NCBI GenBank assembly: GCA_964617665.1
Contig: CAZUAH010000286.1
Span: 1 to 17,386, forward strand
Direction: 5' to 3'
Source: JADHUC01 sp964617665
GTDB lineage: Bacteria; Planctomycetota; Planctomycetia; Pirellulales; Pirellulaceae
Length of the DNA: 17,386 nt
Shown here in pieces: positions 7,854-13,548 of this stretch; positions within the stretch are counted from its first letter, which is position 1, and each line of letters starts with the position of its first letter. A program made the translations under genes and the position numbers. The notes under the pieces were generated by a model. The model was not told the origin of the DNA. It saw nothing but the letters and a program-made list of their open reading frames with translations, and made no database searches.

Positions 7854-8090
7854 GTGACGCTGGAAGGATTCCAGGATCGGTTTGGTGATCTACGCCGGTT
7901 GGGTCAGATCCCGATCCAGGCACCAGCGGGCGAAGGCACGCACGTAGAAGGCGCGGGCCCGCTGGGTGGCGGGCGAGTAGTTGCGCACCTTGAGGTGTTC
8001 CACGTGTTCCTGCAGCAACCGCCAGAACCCGCGCGGGTCGGACTCGTCGCCGAAGGGATGGGCAAGGACCGTATCGAGTGTTGAGGACAT
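7066..8090 (-). pseudogene. XerC/XerD-like tyrosine recombinase, broken by an amber codon and a frameshift
   Basis: The N-terminal core-binding domain (FWRLLQEHVEHLKVRNYSP to DLTQPA) runs from an ATG at 8090 with AGGAG 8 bases upstream. The same frame is cut by TAG at 7890-7892 after TQPA and then continues with ITKPILESFQRHLYRVRKANGQ. The catalytic domain keeps every expected residue: Arg in SGLRRAEL, Lys in GKGQKDR, H-x-x-R in CHIFRH, LGH and the nucleophile in TTQIYT. Directly after that Tyr, at about 7175, the frame shifts; the genuine tail (SLRKLLEVHGATHPAERPD) continues in another frame to a stop at 7066. Restoring one base and the amber codon would give about 340 residues, normal for the family. 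It lies downstream of the TOPRIM-ATPase gene in the same orientation, as in integrative elements. Two lesions point to decay, or less likely to sequencing error or amber readthrough. Confidence 0.8.
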
Positions 8091-8098
8091 AGTGACAT

Positions 8099-8103
8099 CT
8101 CCT
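8099..8103 (-). promoter_or_regulatory. Ribosome binding site of the recombinase
   Basis: AGGAG on the minus strand, 8 bases before the ATG at 8090, supports that start over the GTG at 8120. Confidence 0.6.
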
Positions 8104-8309
8104 ACGGTGTCGGCGCGCACCGATCACGCCGACGGTGAAGGGGTTTGAAAGATCCGTTCATGCGGAAGCGATGAACGGTGCGGCAGACCTACCGCTACGT
8201 ACGATCGGTGAGTACGATTTTTTGCCAGGGGGTGCCGTACAGCCGGGCAACCCGCCAACGTTGAAGCTAAGTCGTTGAGTGAACTTGTTTTCGGTCGGTT
8301 TTCCGGGGC

Positions 8310-8415
8310 CGCCAATGGGGCGCTTTTGGGGCGCCGATCAACTGTTTGCCTCCGCCAATCAAGGTTTTTGCCCCGCCAATCAAGCGTTTGAGGCCGCCGA
8401 TGGGTTGGTCGTACC
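8310..8415. repeat. Five 21-22 bp tandem repeats, iteron-like
   Basis: The heptamer CGCC(A/G)AT begins at 8310, 8332, 8353, 8374 and 8395, a spacing of 22, 21, 21 and 21 bp. The three middle copies also share CAA after the heptamer and a TTTG/TTTT run in the second half; the outer two have GGG in place of CAA. The array straddles the 3' end of the TOPRIM-ATPase gene: its TGA lies in the fourth copy, and copies two and three hold a TGA at the same point and in the same frame. Two helical turns per unit would put all copies on one DNA face, as in replication iterons or recombinase arm sites. Function is inference. Confidence 0.7.
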
Positions 8416-10791
8416 GGAAGGTTCGACCAGGTTGGCCGGGTCGGTCAGGCCGAACAGGGTGGGCTCGCCTTCGCGTCCGTGTCCGTCCCAGCGAAGTTCG
8501 TACATGAGCGTTCGTCCGGGGCCGGGATAGACGTGGACATATTCGTAGGCGGCCAAGCGGTTCAGGTGGGTTCGCAACTGGGTGTGTCCCCAGTCGAGTT
8601 GCTCGCGAAGCTGGCGGCGGGTGAAACGCAGGTCTTCCAGCGAAGCGTCTGTCTCGCCCGCGGTCCGCTCGACGTAGGTGAACACGTCGCGGAGCAGACG
8701 GCGGGTTTGTGAGGGCAACTCGTCGATACTGGAGCCGAACACGGCCCCGGCGATCCGGTTGGCCACGGCGATATCTTCGCGCGTGACTTCGATGTACTCG
8801 ATGCTCACGCCGTGGGCCGTGGCTTGTTGCACCGGGCGTTGGTATTGGTGCAACAGCGTGACGGATTTGATCAGCGACAGGTATTTGGCGTTGTCGCGGC
8901 GGTTGCGTACTCGCGTTTTGGCGAAGGTCAGTTGATCGGCATAGGGATTGACTACGTGCACGGGGCGCAGCAGGCGTTGGGCGTTTTGATGGAGCGTGCG
9001 GATCCGGAGCACGGCTTGCGCGGCCAGGATGTCTTGGAGCGTCTCGGCGTCGCGTTGGCGTTGCTGGATGGCGGCCGTTTGTTCGGCGTCCTCATCGACG
9101 CTCAACACCAGACAGCGGTTCAATAGCTCCGGGTCCACGTCGGCGGAGGTGGTGGTCATCAGCGTGGCCACTGGACCCTCTACGTCGTAGCGTTCGACGG
9201 CCGTGCGGCCGGTGCCCGATTCTTTGGCCGTGGTGACGATCGACAGCTTGCCTTCGCTTTGCAGGAGCTTCAGGGCGTAGGACGCATCTCGCACGCCTTG
9301 CTCTTCGGCCACCGAGAGGATTTTGTGGCGCAGATCCAGTTGGCCTGCATAGTACAGGCTCCTGCCGGTCATGGCGCTGCAGGCGAATTGGCCTTCGGGC
9401 GGCATGAAGGCCAGGATGGCTTCCAGCAGCGAGGTCTTGCCCGCGGCCGAGGAGCTTTGGATGATCACGCCCAGCGGCTTGGCCAGCAGGCGGCTGGTGG
9501 CCGCCAGGTAGCCGGTCAACTTGCCGATCCGCTCGCCCACGATCCCGCAGGCGTCGAAGTCGTCCAGGATGCGTTCCAGCAGACGTTCGTCGGTCAACAA
9601 CTGCATGGCCGCGCTGCGCTGTGCGTCAGTCAGTTGCACGGCCTGTGTTTCGTTCTTGTCGCGGGTTTGTTGTTCGTGTTGTAGCTGTTCGAGCTTGAGT
9701 AGGACGCGGCCCAGGTCGGCGCGCAGGTCGTGTTCGGCGATGGCCGTTTCTTCGGAAGACTCCTTGAGGAACACGCGGCGGGCGCGGGCGTGGTACAGGT
9801 CGAGCGTGTCGACGTGGAAGCGGTCACTACGTTCGTTGTAGACCATCAGGTTGATTCTCATCACGCCGGGCGTGGTGTTGCGCTCCAGGCCACGCACACG
9901 CCAGCGGCGTGACTCGATGTGGAAGACCGTTTCGGCGTCGGATTGCTCCAAGTCGATCTCGGCCAGCGGTGCTGGGGTTGGGGATGCGGTGGGGGATGTT
10001 GGTTGTGGGTGGTCGGTGGACTCGTCTTCGCGCTCTGCACCCGCAGGCTGGCAGCCTACGGCATTTTCATCAGTTCCGCTCGCAGGCTGGAAGCCTACGC
10101 CACGGACATGGGTTGCGGCGCGGATGCGTTTGCCGAGGGGGTCGTCGAGGGTACGGTTGAGGATGGCGTATTGGTTGACGGTCATTCCTTCGGGCAAGTG
10201 AATCCGCATTCGTTCCACGTGGCCGGACAACTCGCCGTTCATGTTCGGATCGGCCAGGAGGATCCGCCGCACGTGGCCGACGTGTTGTTGGGTGAGCGGC
10301 AAGCCGTCGGCGGCGATCGCGTTGGTATGACCGGCGGCGTGGAAGGTCCAGGCGTCGCGCACGTCGGCACAGATGATGACTTCTTCGTACGAGTTCAACG
10401 CGGCGGCATTGAACAGACCGCTGCCGATGGTCCGTTGCGGCTCCGCTTTGCCGTGGTTGTCGACGCGCAGGCCGTAGATGCCCGTGGTGTTGCCGGCGAG
10501 GTCGGTCAGCGGTACGGTGACGAACCCGCGCAACGCCTCGTGACCGGACGCCTTGAGGATGCCCAGACGCTGCAACTTGGCACGCAGTTCGCGCCCGGCC
10601 TTGTTTTGCCGTTCGGGGATCTGTTTGCCAAGCGTGCGATCGGCGAAGCCGACACGCAAGCCGTCGTGGGCGGCAAGGCAGTTCCTTTGAAGGAAGGCAT
10701 GGGCGGCAGCGTTCAAGTGACGGGCGTAGTAGTCGGCCACGGTTGCCATTGGGTCGGCCAGAAGTCTTTGCGTCAAGTCGTTGTTCGGCAT
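8380..10791 (-). CDS. TOPRIM/AAA-type ATPase, primase-helicase-like protein of a mobile element
   Basis: This 803-residue protein resembles the TOPRIM-plus-ATPase proteins that accompany CHC2 zinc-finger primases in many bacteria. The N-terminus (LRVGFADRTLGKQIPE, then LRAKLQRLGIL, VTVPLTDLAG) is primase-like. A TOPRIM-like region follows (EEVIICADVRDAWTFHAAG, about 136-154; RRILLADPNMNG, 175-186), but the usual catalytic Glu and DxD are not evident. After a Pro/Thr linker (about 255-278) comes an ATPase: Walker A-like SSSAAGKTS with Lys452, Walker B-like ILSVAEE (491-497), sensor-like MTTTSADVDPELLNRC with Arg559. The end (about 700-760) looks like a winged helix (TRRQLREQLDWGHTQLRTHL). AAGGA lies 9 bases before the ATG. 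Two REP-like palindromes are built in frame into residues 231-251. No CHC2 zinc-finger partner is seen upstream. Family resemblance is from memory; biochemical role is inferred. Confidence 0.75.
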   Translation of the reverse strand: MPNNDLTQRLLADPMATVADYYARHLNAAAHAFLQRNCLAAHDGLRVGFADRTLGKQIPERQNKAGRELRAKLQRLGILKASGHEALRGFVTVPLTDLAGNTTGIYGLRVDNHGKAEPQRTIGSGLFNAAALNSYEEVIICADVRDAWTFHAAGHTNAIAADGLPLTQQHVGHVRRILLADPNMNGELSGHVERMRIHLPEGMTVNQYAILNRTLDDPLGKRIRAATHVRGVGFQPASGTDENAVGCQPAGAEREDESTDHPQPTSPTASPTPAPLAEIDLEQSDAETVFHIESRRWRVRGLERNTTPGVMRINLMVYNERSDRFHVDTLDLYHARARRVFLKESSEETAIAEHDLRADLGRVLLKLEQLQHEQQTRDKNETQAVQLTDAQRSAAMQLLTDERLLERILDDFDACGIVGERIGKLTGYLAATSRLLAKPLGVIIQSSSAAGKTSLLEAILAFMPPEGQFACSAMTGRSLYYAGQLDLRHKILSVAEEQGVRDASYALKLLQSEGKLSIVTTAKESGTGRTAVERYDVEGPVATLMTTTSADVDPELLNRCLVLSVDEDAEQTAAIQQRQRDAETLQDILAAQAVLRIRTLHQNAQRLLRPVHVVNPYADQLTFAKTRVRNRRDNAKYLSLIKSVTLLHQYQRPVQQATAHGVSIEYIEVTREDIAVANRIAGAVFGSSIDELPSQTRRLLRDVFTYVERTAGETDASLEDLRFTRRQLREQLDWGHTQLRTHLNRLAAYEYVHVYPGPGRTLMYELRWDGHGREGEPTLFGLTDPANLVEPSGTTNPSAASNA
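10042..10099. repeat. Pair of REP-like palindromes inside the TOPRIM-ATPase gene
   Basis: CGCAGGCTGG-C/A-AGCCTACG occurs at 10042-10060 and again at 10081-10099, 39 bp (13 codons) apart. Each copy is an imperfect palindrome (AGGCT/AGCCT arms). The spacing keeps the frame, so they are read as VGFQPAS and VGCQPAG in the linker between the TOPRIM-like and ATPase parts. Repeats of this kind are common in planctomycete genomes. Confidence 0.75.
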
Positions 10792-10815
10792 GTGTTGGGT
10801 TCCTTGGGGGTGCTG

Positions 10816-10869
10816 TTGGAGTCCACGCTTTAGCGTGCAAAGGAAGACTGGCTGAAGCCTGGACTCCAG
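10816..10869. repeat. Nested inverted repeat upstream of the TOPRIM-ATPase gene
   Basis: Outer arms TTGGAGTCCA (10816-10825) and TGGACTCCAG (10860-10869) pair over about 9 bp. They enclose two small hairpins, CACGC-TTTA-GCGTG (10824-10837) and GGC-TGAA-GCC (10850-10859). The two halves are variants of one unit (GGAGTCCA followed by a small palindrome) in inverted orientation, typical of a REP doublet. It starts 25 bp before the ATPase start codon, so it would be in or near the leader of that transcript. Confidence 0.65.
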
Positions 10870-11705
10870 CGCTCGTTCGGCGCGTACCGGTAACGCAGCG
10901 GGTCATGGGTCCTTTTTTGAGACTTTCCGAGATGGAGAGCGTAGGGCGATTGCCGTTGGAAGGGGTCACGCCGGGTTCACGCAACGGGAGCGTGCGCAAT
11001 CTGTCCGGGGGTGACGACGATCCGTTGGCAAGCGACGTTGGACGCTACGGATGCGATGCAAGATGGCACGTTCGCTCTACCCCTGCCATCAAGCGGCACG
11101 CACCCGCTGCTCGTCAATCCCCCTGGTCGTGTTTTTGAGGAAGTTTTCCCACATTCCTGGGCGCGCGTCGGCCCCAATGGCCCGGTCAGGAGACCGGCCA
11201 CAACGCGTCGCCTCAGAAGAAGAACGGGGCACGGTCGTTCGGCTAGGCGCCGTGCCGGTCGGCGCGGAACGGTCTGAAGAGAAGAATTCCTTCGAAAGGG
11301 GATGAGCTCTTGGCGTGGGGGTGAGCGTTAGCGTGTGGATGCGGGCAATCGGTAGTCTTTCGGGATGGACGAGCGGGTTTTGAAGGGCGTTGAGTCGGTT
11401 CGGATGGTCCGCTCAAGACGGAACAGGTAGTTCCGCTTTCGCTCGTCGAATCCTGGCGGTGGGGCTGGGGGCCTTTTGCGGGACGGACTGCGCTGCGGCC
11501 TTGCACACGGGCTCGCGCTTCGACGCGGCCTCATTTAGAACGAATTCGCCATCCAGGCTCATCGGTCTTCTTCGGACATCCTGTCCTAGCTCCGCCCGCT
11601 GTTGCCACGCCTGCGCCAACACGGCCGGACCGGCTGCGCTACGTCGCTCGCTGCCGCTCGCTCCTCCGCTTCGCCGACCCGTCCATGTCGGCTCCGGCAC
11701 GGCAA

Positions 11706-11739
11706 CCCGCCTCGGCCTTCCGGGCCTCGGCTAGGCGGG
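11706..11739. repeat. GC-rich hairpin
   Basis: Arms CCCGCCT (11706-11712) and AGGCGGG (11733-11739) are perfect inverted repeats. An inner GGCC/GGCC pair (11714-11717, 11723-11726) can extend the fold. The hairpin is flanked by a near-direct repeat, GGCTCCGGCACGGC before it and GGCTCCGCACGGCC after it. Confidence 0.5.
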
Positions 11740-12082
11740 CTCCGCACGGCCCGGCCGCCGAAGACGCCGGCCCCTACGCTACGGCCGTCGCGGGGTGTCA
11801 TCTGGGTTGGATGATTTCTCTTTCCGGCTCTTGTCTCTTGACTCTGGACACTCGACTCTTTCCCCCGCTTCCTTGGCCTGCGCTGCGGGGTGCCATCCAG
11901 GCACCGGGCCGATCAAAGCGGCGGCCATCCATGTCCGCCGTGCCTGCGGCTTCTTGTTCTTCCTTTTCCCGCAACGCCCAACGTGTTGCCGCTTCCAGTG
12001 CGTTCTCTCCATCTCGCCGCTATCGCGGCTTCGCCCGCGGCGGCTACGGCCCCTGCCGGGCTGCGCTTCGCTGCCCGCACCA

Positions 12083-12110
12083 ATGGCTAATGAAACTCTG
12101 ACCCCAAATT
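12083..12110. repeat. Possible edge of a dispersed repeat or mobile element
   Basis: The minus strand reads AATTTGGGGTCAGAGTTTCA, which resembles the GGGGTCAGAGT-type termini seen next to REP-associated repeats in many bacteria. The GC-rich, palindromic sequence stops here and ordinary composition begins. The resemblance is from memory and could be chance. Confidence 0.25.
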
Positions 12111-12121
12111 CCCTCGCTCTC

Positions 12122-12562
12122 TCACTTGGCCGCTCCCTCACGTCGCTGTGCAGCTTTGACGAATCCGGCCTTGACTTCGGGATTTCTGAGCACAATTAAC
12201 GCCCAGATTCCAAAGGGGATCGCGACTACGTAGCAAGGCCCAAGGAACGGGACAATTGCGAGCCATGCAGCGACCAGCGCGAACAGATAACACCGAAGAC
12301 GGACCATACAAATTGCGCCTGCGATGATCGGCAGCGAGAAGACGGCGTGCACGGCCGTATATACGCTGTATTGGATGAATGCGTGCCGGATCTCCTCGCT
12401 TGATTCGGGATCAAAGACGCGTCCCAAGTTGAACGCAATGCCGAACATGTCGGTCGTTAGACCGATGATTGACAGTACGATTAGTGCCACGGCTGCGGGA
12501 AGCACTCGTGTCTGGGGGCCAATATCTCTTCCTGACGACGGAGGTTCGTACGGGTTGCTCAT
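12122..12562 (-). CDS. Small membrane protein of planctomycete MSNPYEPP type
   Basis: The 146-residue product begins MSNPYEPPSSG, a start shared by many small planctomycete membrane proteins of unknown function. Three to four hydrophobic stretches follow: PAAVALIVLSIIGLTTDMFG, VYTAVHAVFSLPIIAGAICMV and the long LFALVAAWLAIVPFLGPCYVVAIPFGIWALIVL region that would span twice. The end (LRNPEVKAGF and a basic tail) should be cytoplasmic. A weak AGG lies about 9 bases before the ATG. I cannot assign a function. It is followed by the gene-poor palindromic region and is not close enough to another gene to suggest an operon. Confidence 0.75.
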   Translation of the reverse strand: MSNPYEPPSSGRDIGPQTRVLPAAVALIVLSIIGLTTDMFGIAFNLGRVFDPESSEEIRHAFIQYSVYTAVHAVFSLPIIAGAICMVRLRCYLFALVAAWLAIVPFLGPCYVVAIPFGIWALIVLRNPEVKAGFVKAAQRREGAAK

Positions 12563-12716
12563 AGTGACCTATCTCACGCGACCAAGAGAGTAGTGAAGCG
12601 CCTTACCCATGCAACTCTGATGTTTCTGGCCTTTCCCAAGCCAATCCTCTGTGCCATCTTCCCCACGTCGGCTCGATCGCCAGATTCGCCCCCACGGTCT
12701 TGGTTCTCTTGACGGC

Positions 12717-12986
12717 TCACTGGCTTTCGGCGTCTCTTTCCTCTCTCATGGCGTCAATCTCCTCCCGGGGATCGTAAGTATCCGGATCGATGAACACGAC
12801 GAGGACGAAATTGAACACCAACTGCCAATAGCCGCCGCTCTCCATAATTCTATTCAACAGGTCACGAAACGGCGATGAATCGAAAGGGACTTCACTGACT
12901 CCATACTCAACCATCGTCAGCAAGGACCTCTTGATCACCTTCTCAAACCTCAACTCTCGCGGACCGGTCTCAGCGGCCAGAATCAC
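12717..12986 (-). CDS. Hypothetical protein, possibly the second half of a frameshifted gene
   Basis: Unrecognised 89-residue frame that looks protein-like (LRFEKVIKRSLLTMVEYGV, then WQLVFNFVLVVFIDP and an acidic, charged end). The only start is a GTG at 12986 with no clear ribosome site, and the frame is open only a few codons further upstream. It overlaps the end of the preceding minus-strand frame by 17 bases, so it may be translationally coupled to it or may be the displaced 3' part of the same gene. Confidence 0.4.
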   Translation of the reverse strand: MILAAETGPRELRFEKVIKRSLLTMVEYGVSEVPFDSSPFRDLLNRIMESGGYWQLVFNFVLVVFIDPDTYDPREEIDAMREERDAESQ

Positions 12987-13137
12987 CGTATTGAGGCTCC
13001 GAAGTCACGCATGGATGCTCAAGCAACTTGTATCGAGCATCCCCGAGCGTTCTCACCAGTAGAGTTGTCGAGACACCCTCCCCTGGAACCTCCAAGAGAA
13101 CCTCGAACGTTTGCTCGCATTTTTGCGGTTGTTCCAT
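12970..13137 (-). CDS. Hypothetical small protein, possibly the first half of a frameshifted gene
   Basis: An ATG at 13137 opens 55 codons with a balanced composition (EQTFEVLLEVPGEGVSTTLL, RTLGDARYKLLEHPCV). The frame is open upstream to 13248, but that part looks less protein-like. No strong Shine-Dalgarno is visible. No family recognised. Its stop lies just past the start of the next frame; joined, the two would give a protein of about 140 residues. Confidence 0.35.
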   Translation of the reverse strand: MEQPQKCEQTFEVLLEVPGEGVSTTLLVRTLGDARYKLLEHPCVTSEPQYGDSGR

Positions 13138-13548
13138 TTCGTGGCCCGTGTGAAATTCAGAGCTTGAGGGAAGAAAAGCTGCCTTGGTGAATTCTGCCGT
13201 CGTAACAGCAAACGACGGGGCGCCCACTGAACGCGAGTGTCTGTGCAATCGAGAACTTCAGAGGTCACATCGACCTCAGTACGCAAGGAACGGCACGACG
13301 AATTCGCGGTGTCAGCTAACTGATGACGCGACATGGCCCTTTTGGGAGGTTGAACCGGGGCAGTTTTGCTCCAGCGCAGCCTGCTCAGATGCTGCACCTG
13401 AAGAGGATAGTTTGGCTTTCCTTGGCCACTGCTTTGGTGCAAACGAGGGCTGTTCCGGCAACGGTCTTGGCAAGCGAATCTCTCCTCAGGCAAAGCTCAT
13501 TTCGCCCGCCTGTGGCGATAGGCCCACGTTTGCCGAAGCACAGTTGAG
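13138..13548. other. Stretch without a firm gene, 410 bp, with a possible signal-peptide remnant
   Basis: The only notable item is a plus-strand frame from ATG 13389 to the stop at 13547 (52 codons) that begins like an export signal (LKRIVWLSLATALVQTRAVPA) and then ends in unstructured residues. It lacks a Shine-Dalgarno and stops one base before the convergent LVIVD gene ends. It could be the 5' stub of a deleted secreted-protein gene or chance. Confidence 0.25.

Larger units (their letters stand above)
10870..12110. other. Palindrome-rich stretch without a credible gene, 1.2 kb
   Basis: All open frames here are short, Arg/Pro/Ser-rich and lack domains, signal peptides or good ribosome sites. 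From about 11600 to 12085 the sequence becomes very GC-rich and full of short palindromes and near-repeats of GCTGCGCT, TCGCTCGCTGCCGCTCG and GGCTCCG(G)CACGGC. It separates the TOPRIM-ATPase gene from unrelated small genes, so it may be the flank of the mobile element or a structured non-coding region. No tRNA, CRISPR or CHC2 zinc-finger gene was recognised. Confidence 0.45.

Noticed and set aside
8310..8415. CRISPR array
   Set aside because: The units are contiguous 21-22 bp tandem repeats without unique spacers, and no cas genes are nearby.
10070..10999. 309-codon minus-strand frame overlapping the TOPRIM-ATPase start
   Set aside because: It is an out-of-frame reading of the ATPase N-terminus, strongly Arg/Pro biased; the ATPase frame has the domain motifs and the ribosome site.
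11779..12195. Minus-strand frame of 138 codons across the GC-rich block
   Set aside because: The translation is a low-complexity Arg/Ser/Gly mix with no hydrophobic core, as expected from palindromic GC-rich DNA.
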